DNA of 64,000 nucleotides, from the NCBI GenBank assembly GCA_031537795.1, contig JAVKNF010000010.1, forward strand, positions 8,997 to 72,996. The letters are read 5' to 3'. Below the pieces are notes generated by a model. That model saw only the letters and a program-made list of their open reading frames with translations. It was not told where the DNA came from and searched no databases. Origin of the DNA: JAVKNF01 sp031537795 (lineage in GTDB: Bacteria > Pseudomonadota > Alphaproteobacteria > Rickettsiales > Deianiraeaceae). The translations under genes were made by a program, and so were the position numbers. Shown here piece after piece: positions 53,087 through 62,061 of the stretch; within the stretch, counting starts at the first letter, position 1, and each line of letters starts with the position of its first letter.

Positions 53087-53935
53087 ATGTTCTTTAAAAA
53101 ATATACAGCTTTAGGTAATGTTTATATTGTAATTGACCCTTTAAAAAATGATATAGATTTAGATAAAAAGAAAATAGAAATTATCTGCGATCATTTCAAA
53201 GGTCTAGGTTCAGACGGCATAATGTACGGGCCAATTTTTGATGATAAAAAAAATATTTCTTGTAAGATTTTTAATCCGGACGGCTCCGAGGCTGAAAAAA
53301 GTGGCAATGGAACAAGAATTTTTGCTCAATATTTATTAGATGAGAATTACATAAATCAAGATTCAGACTCTGTTCTAATCAAAACAAAAGAAGGAGATGT
53401 TTTTATAAAGTTTCTAAATAAAAAACAAAGAATCATGGAAAGCGAGATAGGCTTCCCTTCTTTTAGATGCGAAGATATAGATATTGAAGATTCAGCTAAT
53501 AAAAACCCTGAATATATTCAAAAAGAATTGCAAATATTAGACAGAACTTTTATAATTAATTGTGTAAGTGTAGGGAACCCACATTGTGTGACAATTTTAG
53601 AGAATATTTCACCTGATTTAGCAAAAAAATATGGAACTTATATTGAAAATCATAACATATTTAAAAACAGAATTAACGTACAATTTGTAAAAATTATAAA
53701 TAAAAAAACAGCTGAAATTGAGATTTGGGAAAGAGGAGCAGGTTATACTATGTCATCCGGTACAAGCTCTGCTGCCGTAGGAGCAATATTAAAAAAATTA
53801 AATTTAATCGAGAACGAGGTTTCTTTAAAAATGCCAGGAGGAATAGTAAAAGTGAATATTAACAAAGAAGGCAAAATTTCAATCCTAGGAACCGTGAATC
53901 CTATAGCAGAAGGGAATTTACTGTTAGAATTTTAA
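53087..53935 (+). CDS. dapF: Diaminopimelate epimerase-family protein with Ser at both catalytic positions
   Basis: 282 residues with the DapF fold layout: a start like FFKKYTALGN, IFNPDGSEAEKSGNGTRIF at 61-79, SVGNPHCVTIL near 161-171, and WERGAGYTMSSGTSSAAVGA at 214-233. Classical DapF has two catalytic cysteines, in 'CGNG' and 'aCGTG'; here they are Ser72 (SGNG) and Ser224 (SSGTS). Everything else around them is kept. It may epimerise LL- to meso-diaminopimelate with altered chemistry, or act on another substrate. Serine-type homologues may exist elsewhere; that could not be searched. dapA and dapB are in the window. Confidence 0.8.
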   Translation: MFFKKYTALGNVYIVIDPLKNDIDLDKKKIEIICDHFKGLGSDGIMYGPIFDDKKNISCKIFNPDGSEAEKSGNGTRIFAQYLLDENYINQDSDSVLIKTKEGDVFIKFLNKKQRIMESEIGFPSFRCEDIDIEDSANKNPEYIQKELQILDRTFIINCVSVGNPHCVTILENISPDLAKKYGTYIENHNIFKNRINVQFVKIINKKTAEIEIWERGAGYTMSSGTSSAAVGAILKKLNLIENEVSLKMPGGIVKVNINKEGKISILGTVNPIAEGNLLLEF

Positions 53936-53936
53936 T

Positions 53937-55265
53937 ATGAATTATATTGTTTTAATTCTATGCATTATTTTGCTTCCTCTTTTATCTTTTTTGTTTAAAC
54001 TATATTTAGATAAAAACAAATATGAAGCAGAGAAAAAATTAAGAAATGAAGATCTAAAGAAAATGAATGAAGTTATTTTATTAAAAGAAAACTTCTTAAA
54101 AGAGGAAATTGAGAAAAATCTAATTTTAGAAAAAGAAAAAACAAAACTTGAAACAATTTTAACTGAAAAAGAAAAGAATGAAGTAAACTTAAAGCGAGAG
54201 CTTGAAGCAATTGGAGTAAAAATTGTTGAAAGCACAAGAGTAAAAAGTAATAATGAGTCACTTGATATTCTTTCTCAAACTATTAAACCCTTCAAAGACG
54301 AACTTGAAAATGTCAGAAAAAAGATAGAAGAAGATTCAAAAGAAAAGATTGATTTTAAGGGAGCTTTTACAACTCAAGTAAAAATTATTCAAGATGAGAT
54401 AAAAAATCAATCTGAGGCATCTTTAAAATTAACAAACGCTTTAAATCAAAAACCACAGCAAGCTGGCCGTTGGGGGGAGGAAATTCTGGAAAGAATATTA
54501 GATAGCTCCGGTCTGATAGAAGGTGAAAATTATACCAAGCAGAATTCAAGTAAAGGTGAAGACGGCTCAATACAAAGACCTGATATAGTCTTTAACTCAA
54601 ACGGCGGAAGTATAATTATAGATTCAAAACTTTCAATTTTAAATTATAATAATTATTGCAACTCAACAAATGAAGACGAAAAAGAGCTTTATAAAAAAGA
54701 ATTATTAAAAAATACTAAAAGTCATATAGATTTACTTTCTAATAAAGAATACCAGAAGACTAATTTCGGTAATGGCAAGAATATAATAGGTAATATTATT
54801 ATGTTCATTCCCGTGGAGGCTGTTTATTATTTAATTACGCAGGAAAAAGAACAAAAAATTCATGAATATGCTTGGAATAAAAATATTATTTTAGCAGGCC
54901 CATATAATCTAATAGCTATATTAAGAGCAATAAATAGCATTATTAAGATCGAAAAAAAGACAAAAAATATGGAAGAAGCTTCAAGAATTATAAATAATGC
55001 AGCAGATAAAATCACAGTGTTTTTGAATGAATTCAAATCTTTAAGCGAATTCACAGAAAAGCAACATTCTGCATTAAATAAAAAGATAGAAGATATGAAT
55101 ACAAAAGTAGAAGGAAAAGGAGGGTTTCTTCCTATTGTTCAAAATTTACAAAAATTAGGCTTTGGAGATAAAAGATTAAATATAGAAGAGGTTAAAATTG
55201 AAAATAAAATAGAGCAACAAGATTCAGATAAACAAGATTTAATTCTAGATTTTGATAATGAATAA
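53937..55265 (+). CDS. rmuC: DNA recombination protein RmuC
   Basis: 442 residues: an N-terminal membrane segment (about 1-22), a coiled coil (about 25-150), then the RmuC core with a nuclease-like fold: AGRWGEEILERILDSSGL near 175-192, RPDIVF, IIIDSKLSILNY, FIPVEAVYYL and GPYNLIAILRAIN. RmuC limits inversions at short repeats in E. coli; its biochemical activity is not settled. Starts 1 base after dapF and overlaps comEC by 8 bases. Confidence 0.92.
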   Translation: MNYIVLILCIILLPLLSFLFKLYLDKNKYEAEKKLRNEDLKKMNEVILLKENFLKEEIEKNLILEKEKTKLETILTEKEKNEVNLKRELEAIGVKIVESTRVKSNNESLDILSQTIKPFKDELENVRKKIEEDSKEKIDFKGAFTTQVKIIQDEIKNQSEASLKLTNALNQKPQQAGRWGEEILERILDSSGLIEGENYTKQNSSKGEDGSIQRPDIVFNSNGGSIIIDSKLSILNYNNYCNSTNEDEKELYKKELLKNTKSHIDLLSNKEYQKTNFGNGKNIIGNIIMFIPVEAVYYLITQEKEQKIHEYAWNKNIILAGPYNLIAILRAINSIIKIEKKTKNMEEASRIINNAADKITVFLNEFKSLSEFTEKQHSALNKKIEDMNTKVEGKGGFLPIVQNLQKLGFGDKRLNIEEVKIENKIEQQDSDKQDLILDFDNE

Positions 55266-57168
55266 ATTAAAAGAGAGTTTCCAAGATTTTAGAATTCTAT
55301 TAGATTCTCTTATTGAAAAAGAAAATATTGATTTTTTATTTTTAGCAATAATTGGGTTTTCTTCTGGGGTTTCTATTTCTTATTCTTACAATTTAGAGAG
55401 GTTCTATTTTTCAATTATAATTCTTTCATTAATTTGTTTATCACTTCTATTTAAAAAATATAAATTCTCTGCATTATTTTTATTTTTAATAATTGGGTTT
55501 TTTAGGTTGGAATATTCAAACTTTAAACAAAATGATATTCTAAAAAATCACAAGAAAAATATACATATAAATGGAAATGTAATTAATATTTTAAAAAAAC
55601 AGAAAAGTTGCTTTGTATTTTTTGAAACAAAAGATTTATCAAGTTATAAGAACTATAATTCTAAAATTATAAGACTAAAAACAAGTTGCGATAATATAAA
55701 TTTCAAGATTGGAGATAAATTGAAAGTATCAACAGATATCTTTTCTCCAAAAATAAAATTTAAAGAATTAGAAAAAGATTTGATGTATTATATGAAATAC
55801 AATAAAATATATGCTTACGGTAATTTAAAATCTAGCACTATTCTGAAAAATAATAGTTTCTCTCTAATAAATAGAATAAAAAAATTCAGATTCAACGAAA
55901 TAAACAGAATACATAATAGATTCTCAAATGAAGCAGGTTATGGTTTTATAATCTCAATTTTAATGGGTAATTCTTATTTAATGAACGAGGTGGATATTTC
56001 TAATATCAGACATATTGGAATTGCCCATATTATTGCAATTTCTGGTTTGCATATGTCTGTTATGCTTTTTATTTTCTACTACGGAATTAGAAGAAGTTTA
56101 GCTTATTTTCCGAAAATTGTTTTATATTATGACACTCAAAAAATTGCAGCCATTCTATCTATTACTTTTTGCTATTTCTATCTTGCTTTATCTGGTTACA
56201 GTATATCGGCAACAAGAAGTTTTATTATGATTTCCATTACTCTATTGTCAGTATTCTTTTATAGAAAAAATCATTCCACTAGGTCTTTATATTTATCATT
56301 TTTAATTATTAGTTTTTTTGACCCTTTTGCAATATTTCATCCATCTTTTCAACTATCTTTTATTGCTGTTTTATCTTTAATTAGCTTCCATAAATATTTC
56401 AATAATAATCTTGATATTTTTTGGCTTCTGAAAAGAAATAATAAGATATATTCTTGGTTTTTCACAATTTTATTAACTGAATTTGCAACAACTTTTGCAA
56501 CACTATTTTTTGAAATGTATCATTTCGGTCAATTTGTTCTATTGGGGATGTTTTCTAATTTTATCATTATTCCTTTTGTTGAATTTATAATATTACCTGT
56601 AAGTTTCTTAGGTTTAATCGTCCCAATTTTTGGAGATGTTTTCTATTTTATTGCAATAAAATGCTCTAACATTCTTTTGAAGTTTGCCAGCTTTTTTGTT
56701 AAAATTCCTTTTGTTTTTATACAACTAGAAAAATTCAATGAATTTGAATTAATAATCTCATTATTCGGCTTATTAATATTATTAATTATGAAAACAAAAT
56801 TAAGATTTTCAGGCCTTATATTAATAATTTTTAGCTTCTATTTATACTTTATTAGGCCTAAACCAATTCTAATGACATTAAACGAAAATCTTATCATAAG
56901 AAAAGAACATAACATATGCTCTATAAATAAAAGAACTAATAACTTTTATTTAAAATCTATAGAAAATTATATGTGTTTAGGGTCTAAAATTATATTTAAT
57001 GAAACCACTAACGAAAGATCAGAAAACTTGAACTGTTGTATTATCAAAAACAAAGAAGGATTTGAAATAATTAGAAAAAATAAGGCACAAAACATAATCC
57101 CTTTTTCAAAAATAACAAATAAGATGTTCGTAATTTATCAAGATTGTAAATATAAAATCTTCAAATGA
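55258..57168 (+). CDS. comEC: ComEC/Rec2-family competence protein
   Basis: Inner-membrane channel for single-stranded DNA uptake in transformation. About 636 residues with an N-terminal soluble OB-like segment between membrane helices and the competence core HIIAISGLHMSVMLFIF near 260, followed by many membrane segments. The metallo-beta-lactamase domain of long ComEC forms is missing, as in many alphaproteobacterial homologues. The ATG at 55258 is preferred over a TTG two codons earlier. With rmuC upstream it suggests DNA import or processing; no other com genes are in the window. Confidence 0.87.
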   Translation: MNKLKESFQDFRILLDSLIEKENIDFLFLAIIGFSSGVSISYSYNLERFYFSIIILSLICLSLLFKKYKFSALFLFLIIGFFRLEYSNFKQNDILKNHKKNIHINGNVINILKKQKSCFVFFETKDLSSYKNYNSKIIRLKTSCDNINFKIGDKLKVSTDIFSPKIKFKELEKDLMYYMKYNKIYAYGNLKSSTILKNNSFSLINRIKKFRFNEINRIHNRFSNEAGYGFIISILMGNSYLMNEVDISNIRHIGIAHIIAISGLHMSVMLFIFYYGIRRSLAYFPKIVLYYDTQKIAAILSITFCYFYLALSGYSISATRSFIMISITLLSVFFYRKNHSTRSLYLSFLIISFFDPFAIFHPSFQLSFIAVLSLISFHKYFNNNLDIFWLLKRNNKIYSWFFTILLTEFATTFATLFFEMYHFGQFVLLGMFSNFIIIPFVEFIILPVSFLGLIVPIFGDVFYFIAIKCSNILLKFASFFVKIPFVFIQLEKFNEFELIISLFGLLILLIMKTKLRFSGLILIIFSFYLYFIRPKPILMTLNENLIIRKEHNICSINKRTNNFYLKSIENYMCLGSKIIFNETTNERSENLNCCIIKNKEGFEIIRKNKAQNIIPFSKITNKMFVIYQDCKYKIFK

Positions 57169-57179
57169 AATCTTAAAAG

Positions 57180-57209
57180 TTGACAAATAATAAGATTGGA
57201 TAATTATAA
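57180..57209 (+). promoter_or_regulatory. Promoter decides the start of the next small gene
   Basis: TTGACA (57180-57185), 18 bases, TTATAA (57204-57209). The ATG at 57214 lies about where transcription would start, so the mRNA would be leaderless; an upstream in-frame TTG (57196) would fall inside the promoter. Confidence 0.5.
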
Positions 57210-57213
57210 ATCT

Positions 57214-57534
57214 ATGTTTATCATTCCTGATGTTTATGATTTAAATGAGATGAAAAATATTTCTCAAATAGAAATAAAATGCTTTCAGAAAATCTATAAA
57301 TTTTGGGCAGAGAACGAAAATATACTTATAATAAACAAATTAAAGAATAAACTAGAGCTATTTTTTGAAGAAATTGAAAGAAAATACAGTGGTTTTTCTC
57401 AAGAACAAAAACTTTTAGCACTTTTATTTCTTATTCTAAATAATAATAATTCAGAAGAAAATTTAAAACAGAAAGAACAAACAAAAATTATTATTAGCTC
57501 AATTTTAGATAAAATTTTACAAGAAGTACAATAG
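57214..57534 (+). CDS. Hypothetical small protein
   Basis: Not recognised. 106 residues from the ATG at 57214 (112 from an upstream TTG at 57196, which lies within the promoter). Helical and charged, with a hydrophobic patch LLALLFLILNNNN near 75-87 and no signal peptide. Located between comEC and tRNA-Lys. Confidence 0.5.
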   Translation: MFIIPDVYDLNEMKNISQIEIKCFQKIYKFWAENENILIINKLKNKLELFFEEIERKYSGFSQEQKLLALLFLILNNNNSEENLKQKEQTKIIISSILDKILQEVQ

Positions 57535-57589
57535 AGAAATTTCAATCTCTCAAAACAAAAATTAGAATAATGTTAGAAAATATACCACA

Positions 57590-57613
57590 TAAATCTAAAA
57601 TTTATTAGATTTA
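57590..57613. repeat. 9-bp inverted repeat between the small gene and tRNA-Lys
   Basis: TAAATCTAA (57590-57598) pairs perfectly with TTAGATTTA (57605-57613) around a 6-base loop. It has no T run, so it is a weak terminator candidate for the upstream gene. The following ttatcttgcaaattatt is shared with the region near 49381. Confidence 0.4.
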
Positions 57614-57662
57614 TCTTGCAAATTATTATATATATTTTATGCATTATTTTAAGAAAAATAAA

Positions 57663-57738
57663 GGGCACGTAGCTCAGTTGGTAGAGCAGTTGACTTTTAA
57701 TCAATTGGTCATTGGTTCGAATCCAATCGTGCCCACCA
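57663..57738 (+). tRNA. tRNA-Lys(TTT)
   Basis: 76 bases with encoded CCA. Acceptor GGGCACG/CGTGCCC, D-arm AGCTCAGTTGGTAGAGC, anticodon loop CTTTTAA with anticodon TTT, T-arm ATTGG TTCGAAT CCAAT. Standard elongator features throughout. Confidence 0.97.
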
Positions 57739-57785
57739 CTATTTAATTCTTAATTAAAAAAAACAGATATTCACTTTAGAATTAT

Positions 57786-57953
57786 CTAATAATCAAATCT
57801 ACCTTTTCTCTTAAAATTATTTATCTGCATCCACAAAGATACATTAATATTTTCAGTTCCATATCTCTTAATTTTCCTAAATATAATACACTTTATTTCA
57901 ATTGAAAAGTTTTTTAGAACTCTAATAAGCCTCCAAATTGTAAAGTGAGTCAT
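57786..57953 (-). CDS. Possible small basic protein downstream of lepA
   Basis: A 55-residue frame from the ATG at 57953, 32 bases after the lepA stop on the same strand. The sequence is basic with a non-repetitive C-terminus (KIKRYGTENINVSLWMQINN), which looks more protein-like than chance in this composition. An upstream ATG would start inside lepA. No family recognised; it may be spurious. Confidence 0.35.
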   Translation of the reverse strand: MTHFTIWRLIRVLKNFSIEIKCIIFRKIKRYGTENINVSLWMQINNFKRKGRFDY

Positions 57954-57984
57954 TATATAAATCTCACTAAAATAAGAGGTACTT

Positions 57985-59787
57985 TTAATTATCAAGCTTC
58001 AATATACTTAAAAAGGCTTCTTGAGGTATATCTACAGAGCCAATACTTTTCATTTTAGCTTTTCCTTTTTTTTGTTTATCTCTAAGTTTCATTTTTCTAC
58101 TTTGATCTCCTCCGTAACATTTTGCTGTAACATCTTTTCTGTAAGCGGAAATTGTTTCTCTTGCTATAATTTTTGCTCCAATTGCTGCCTGAATTGGAAT
58201 TTCGAACATTTGCCTCGGGATAACCTCTTTAAGCTTTGAGCATAAAGCTCTGCCTCTTGTTTCAGAAGCAGATTTATCAATTAGAAAGGATAAAGCCTCA
58301 ACATTGTCTCCATTTAAAAGTATTGAAACTTTTACAGTATCGCTTTTTTCATATTTTAAAAATTCTGCGTCATAACTCGCATAACCTCTTGAAAGAGATT
58401 TTATTTTGTCGTGAAAATCAAATATAATCTCTGCCATTGGAATTTCATATTTCATCACAACAGTTTGCCCTACAAAATTACTGTCAATTTGCTTTCCTCT
58501 CTTTTTAATACATAAATTTATAATATCGCCGACATATTCATTTTGGGTCATTATTGTGACCAGAGAAATTGGCTCTTCAATTAACTCTATGTGATTTGGG
58601 TCAGGCATTTTTGCTGGATTATCTATCTCCAACATATCACCATTTCTCAACTTGACTTTATAAGTTACACTAGGTGCCGTTGTTACTAAATCTAAATCAA
58701 ATTCATCTGTCATTCTTTGAACAACAACATCTAAATGTAAAAGCCCCAAAAATCCACACCTAAAACCCAAGCCTAAAGCATTTGAAGATTCACCTTCATA
58801 AAAAATACTTGAATCATTCAAGTGTAATTTCTCAATCGAATCCTTTAGTTTTAAATAATCTGCGTTATCTATAGGGTATATACCGCAATATACAACTGGT
58901 TTTATTTTTTGGAAACCTGGCAAAGCTTTAGTTTCTATGTCTTTTTCTAATACAAAAGTATCTCCTATATTACAATCATTCACTTTTTTAATATTAGCTG
59001 TAATAAAACCTATTTCTCCTGCAAATAATTCCTCTTTTGCAATTTTTTTAGGAGTAAAAACCCCAGTTTTGTCAATAATGTATTTAACATCATTTGAAAG
59101 CATTTTAATTTTATCTCCAGTTTTTATTTTACCGTCTACAATCTTAACTAAAAGCACCACACCTAGATATTGGTCATACCAAGCATCAATTAGGAGTATT
59201 TTTGTAGGTTTTTGAATATCAGATTTAGGATGTGGGACTTTTTTAATTATAGCTTCAAGTAGAACGTCTATATTCTGGCCTGTTTTGCCGCTTATTGCAA
59301 TTTCCTCTTCAACAGGAATACCAATAACATTTTCAATTTGACTTATTGCCTCTTTTACATTTGCAGAAGGTAAATCTATTTTATTTAAAACAGGTATAAT
59401 TTCATTATTACTTTCAAGGGCCTTATAAGTATTTGCAATTGTTTGAGCTTGGACTCCTTGAGTTGCATCAACTAATAAAACGGAACCCTCGCAAGCATAT
59501 AGACATCTGCTTACCTCATAACCAAAATCAACATGCCCTGGGGTGTCCATTAAATTTAATATATAGATTTTACCATCTTTTGCTGTATAATTCAACCTAA
59601 CAGTTTGAGATTTTATCGTGATACCTCTTTCTCTTTCGACATCAAGACTATCAAGGACTTGTTCTTGCATTTCTCTTTTTTCAAGTCCACCACAAATCTC
59701 TATAATTCTATCTGAAGCTGTGCTTTTTCCGTGGTCTATATGAGCTATTATTGAAAAATTTCTTATTAAATTTATATTGTAGGTCAT
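57985..59787 (-). CDS. lepA: Elongation factor 4 (back-translocase)
   Basis: Ribosome-associated GTPase. 600 residues: P-loop AHIDHGKSTASDRI near 15-28, DTPGHVDFGYEVSR, NKIDLPSA, EF4-specific segments YEGESSNALGLGFRCGFLG and MSYEIPMAE-like MKYEIPMAE, and the C-terminal YGGDQSRKMKLRDKQKKGK domain. All G motifs intact. Confidence 0.96.
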   Translation of the reverse strand: MTYNINLIRNFSIIAHIDHGKSTASDRIIEICGGLEKREMQEQVLDSLDVERERGITIKSQTVRLNYTAKDGKIYILNLMDTPGHVDFGYEVSRCLYACEGSVLLVDATQGVQAQTIANTYKALESNNEIIPVLNKIDLPSANVKEAISQIENVIGIPVEEEIAISGKTGQNIDVLLEAIIKKVPHPKSDIQKPTKILLIDAWYDQYLGVVLLVKIVDGKIKTGDKIKMLSNDVKYIIDKTGVFTPKKIAKEELFAGEIGFITANIKKVNDCNIGDTFVLEKDIETKALPGFQKIKPVVYCGIYPIDNADYLKLKDSIEKLHLNDSSIFYEGESSNALGLGFRCGFLGLLHLDVVVQRMTDEFDLDLVTTAPSVTYKVKLRNGDMLEIDNPAKMPDPNHIELIEEPISLVTIMTQNEYVGDIINLCIKKRGKQIDSNFVGQTVVMKYEIPMAEIIFDFHDKIKSLSRGYASYDAEFLKYEKSDTVKVSILLNGDNVEALSFLIDKSASETRGRALCSKLKEVIPRQMFEIPIQAAIGAKIIARETISAYRKDVTAKCYGGDQSRKMKLRDKQKKGKAKMKSIGSVDIPQEAFLSILKLDN

Positions 59788-59793
59788 TTTTAT

Positions 59794-59799
59794 ATTATA
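59794..59799 (-). promoter_or_regulatory. -10 box placing lepA transcription at its start codon
   Basis: Perfect TATAAT on the minus strand, 6 bases before the lepA ATG (59787). Start of transcription would coincide with the A of ATG. No good -35 box is visible 17 bases upstream, so confidence is limited. Confidence 0.4.
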
Positions 59800-59833
59800 A
59801 AAATACTAGCAAATAGCGAAGAATAAACTAAAA

Positions 59834-60469
59834 TTATTTCACCTTTGAAATAATCGCATCTTTAAATTTCTCCTTTTTCTGAATTAAGATCGCCTTACTC
59901 TTCGAATCTGCAGATATATATATATAATTAAATTCTTTTACTTTTTTCATAGAAACACAATATCCTTTTTTTGTATATTTTTTATATACATTATCAGCAA
60001 ATTTCTGGTCTCTAAAAACACCAATTTGTATTTGAAAGCTATCTTTCTTAATCTTATTTTCAACTTTATTTGTATTTTTACTTTTTACTTTTTCTATTTT
60101 CTTTTGCAGATTATCTTTCTTAATCTTATTTTCAACTTTATTTGTATTTTTGATAATCTCTTCAATTTTATCTCTTGGAAGAGTCTTATCTTCAATAGCT
60201 TCTTCTTTTTTCTCTATAATCTCTTCAATTTTATCTTTTGAGGCAGTCTTATCTTCGATAATCTCTTCTTTTCCGTTGATCTTCTCATCTACAAGCTCGG
60301 TTTTAATCTCATTTTTCAAACTATAAACATCAAAGTATTTTTTTGAAAAATCAGAAGAATGCTTTAAGCATAAAAGTAAAGCAAAACTAGAAAACACCAG
60401 AGATAGGAAAGCGCTAAAAAATAGAAGTTTTCTTTTTGAAAATAATTGTCCCATAAATTTGAAAATCAT
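59834..60469 (-). CDS. SPOR-domain protein with internal repeats
   Basis: 211 residues: a membrane anchor at about 15-34, a charged linker built of repeated blocks (IEDKT..KDKIEEIIE and, twice, KNTNKVENKIKKD), and a C-terminal SPOR domain (FQIQIGVFRDQKFADNVYKK, about 145-209). SPOR domains bind glycan stripped of stem peptides at division sites, so a role in division or wall remodelling is likely. The repeated linker suggests recent duplication. Confidence 0.85.
   Translation of the reverse strand: MIFKFMGQLFSKRKLLFFSAFLSLVFSSFALLLCLKHSSDFSKKYFDVYSLKNEIKTELVDEKINGKEEIIEDKTASKDKIEEIIEKKEEAIEDKTLPRDKIEEIIKNTNKVENKIKKDNLQKKIEKVKSKNTNKVENKIKKDSFQIQIGVFRDQKFADNVYKKYTKKGYCVSMKKVKEFNYIYISADSKSKAILIQKKEKFKDAIISKVK
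60041..60151. repeat. Two exact 39-bp direct repeats in the SPOR-protein linker
   Basis: The same 39 bases occur at 60041-60079 and 60113-60151, 72 bases apart and in frame, each encoding NTNKVENKIKKD. Adjacent sequence (about 60152-60260) shows a second, imperfect repeat encoding KIEEIIE blocks. Exact identity in a fast-evolving genome implies a recent or ongoing duplication. Confidence 0.9.
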
Positions 60470-60528
60470 TACTATCTAGTTTTTAAAAATCAATATATTT
60501 ATTTTTATTATAAAAAATAATAGAAATT

Positions 60529-60924
60529 CTATCTATAAATAGTTATATTCTGGATTCTAATATAGAAAGGGTAATGTAAAGTTAGATATATATAATCAAA
60601 CTGCATTTTTCTATCGTATAAATTATTCTCGAGCATAAAATATTCTGCAGATTTTATAATTCTCTCTCTTTGATATTCGGAAACTATATTTCCAATGTCT
60701 GTTATTTTTTTTCTAAATTTTATCTCAAAAAAATATAAAATAGATCTCTTAAGACAGATTAGATCAATCTCGCCAAATTTTGATTTATATCTTCTCTTTA
60801 ATGGAATATATAAATTAAGAAATAATATAAAAATTACTATAAATTCTGCAAATAAACCGCAATAAAAAGAAATAATTTTAAGATATTTTCTTTTTTTTCT
60901 TGGAGAACTTATCTTCTTTTTCAT
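60529..60924 (-). CDS. yraN: YraN-family (UPF0102) nuclease-like protein
   Basis: 131 residues with the UPF0102 pattern: a helix GLFAEFIVIFILFLN, then the nuclease-like core FGEIDLICLKRSILYFFEIK (Glu-Ile-Asp ... Glu-x-Lys, a PD-(D/E)XK-type arrangement), YQRERIIKSAEYFM and QFDYIYL. Function not established; a Holliday-junction-resolvase-like fold is known for the family. The start lies 47 bases inside the CarD gene. Confidence 0.8.
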   Translation of the reverse strand: MKKKISSPRKKRKYLKIISFYCGLFAEFIVIFILFLNLYIPLKRRYKSKFGEIDLICLKRSILYFFEIKFRKKITDIGNIVSEYQRERIIKSAEYFMLENNLYDRKMQFDYIYLTLHYPFYIRIQNITIYR

Positions 60925-61531
60925 CCTCGTAAATATGATTCATGTCCGACTTATCTTCTTTTTCAATATAAATCTCATCGTCAGAGAAATCATCCTCTGT
61001 GCTTTGTTTCTTTGTTTGAGTTGAATCTTTAAACTGTTTATTCAGATTATCTATTATCTGTTTATGTATTTCAACTTCTGACCTATTAAGTACTATAGAT
61101 AATTCAGAAACAACTGCTTTTAGAGCCTTATCAAACATATTCATTTCAAAATAAGATCTATTAGGGTTGTTGTAAGAAGTATACAAAGTTGTAATTAATT
61201 CTCTTAACAAAGCAAGATCACCTGAATGAAACATACTTTCGGCCAATAGAACTCTTCCTGCCCAAGATGATTTATTTGACTTTGAAGCTTTCTTTGAGAA
61301 TAAATCCAATTGTTTATTTGCGAAATCTTTTGAAACTAGAGATCTCACTCCTAGTTCTTTTATCTTATTTTTTGGAATCATTATATCAAGACCGTCTTTG
61401 CATTCTATCTCATAGCACTCTAAAACAAATGAACCTAAATAAGATTGTTTTGATATATTTTTAACAAAACCAACTCCATGAGTAGGGATTATCAAATACT
61501 CTTTTATTTTAAAGTTAAGCTCTTGTGTCAT
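60878..61531 (-). CDS. carD: CarD/CdnL-family transcription regulator
   Basis: Binds RNA polymerase beta and stabilises open complexes, commonly at rRNA promoters. N-terminal Tudor-like domain YLIIPTHGVGFVKNI (family vvyPaHGvG.i), CYEIECKDGLDIMIPKNK, then the helical DNA-contact domain WAGRVLLAESMFHSGDLALL-like block. 217 residues including a Lys/Asp/Glu-rich tail of about 50 beyond the usual 165. Divergent from speD. Confidence 0.9.
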   Translation of the reverse strand: MTQELNFKIKEYLIIPTHGVGFVKNISKQSYLGSFVLECYEIECKDGLDIMIPKNKIKELGVRSLVSKDFANKQLDLFSKKASKSNKSSWAGRVLLAESMFHSGDLALLRELITTLYTSYNNPNRSYFEMNMFDKALKAVVSELSIVLNRSEVEIHKQIIDNLNKQFKDSTQTKKQSTEDDFSDDEIYIEKEDKSDMNHIYEDEKEDKFSKKKKKIS

Positions 61532-61552
61532 TTTATTTAAGTTTATATTAAG

Positions 61553-61581
61553 ATAATAACATATTTTTAATATCTTGTCAA
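61553..61581 (-). promoter_or_regulatory. Strong carD promoter
   Basis: Minus-strand TTGACA (61576-61581), exactly 17 bases, TATTAT (61553-61558), 21 bases before the carD ATG. Close to the sigma-70 consensus. Confidence 0.65.
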
Positions 61582-61629
61582 GGAATTTTAATATTTTGAG
61601 TGATTACCAGTCCCTATTCAATGAAATAC

Positions 61630-61658
61630 TTGACATTTATCTAAATTAATTCTTATAT
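61630..61658 (+). promoter_or_regulatory. speD promoter giving a leaderless mRNA
   Basis: TTGACA (61630-61635), 17 bases, TTATAT (61653-61658). The speD ATG is at 61666, seven bases after the -10 box, where transcription should begin. Confidence 0.6.
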
Positions 61659-61665
61659 ATTTACT

Positions 61666-62055
61666 ATGTCTAACTCTCATAAGGATTACTTCAAAAATAA
61701 AGATGGCATCAAATATTCTGGTTCTCATCTTATAGTTGATGTATACGGAGTCTCTAGAATAAATGATATAGAGTATATGAAATTATTCTTTAATAAATGT
61801 ATAGAGGTTTGTAAAGCGACATTACTTGGAATGAACTTTCATACTTTTGAAGTTAACGGAGGAATATCTGGTGTTGCAATTTTATCAGAAAGTCATATTT
61901 CTGTTCACACTTGGCCAGAACTTGATTATTTTGCTTTAGATATTTTTATGTGTGGAGATGCCGAACCTAAAAATAGCATTCCTGTTATTAAAGAATTTTT
62001 CAAACCAAAAAGATTTATAATGAATGAATTTCTTAGAGGTCAAGGTTTAAATTAA
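61666..62055 (+). CDS. speD: S-adenosylmethionine decarboxylase proenzyme
   Basis: Makes decarboxylated AdoMet, the aminopropyl donor for spermidine. Prokaryotic type 1b form of 129 residues. The self-cleavage site is in SESHISVHTWPE: cleavage between Glu75 and Ser76 creates the pyruvoyl group. The family's LDIFMCGDAEP with the catalytic Cys follows. First gene of a speD-speE operon (6-base gap). Confidence 0.94.
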   Translation: MSNSHKDYFKNKDGIKYSGSHLIVDVYGVSRINDIEYMKLFFNKCIEVCKATLLGMNFHTFEVNGGISGVAILSESHISVHTWPELDYFALDIFMCGDAEPKNSIPVIKEFFKPKRFIMNEFLRGQGLN

Positions 62056-62061
62056 ATCAAA

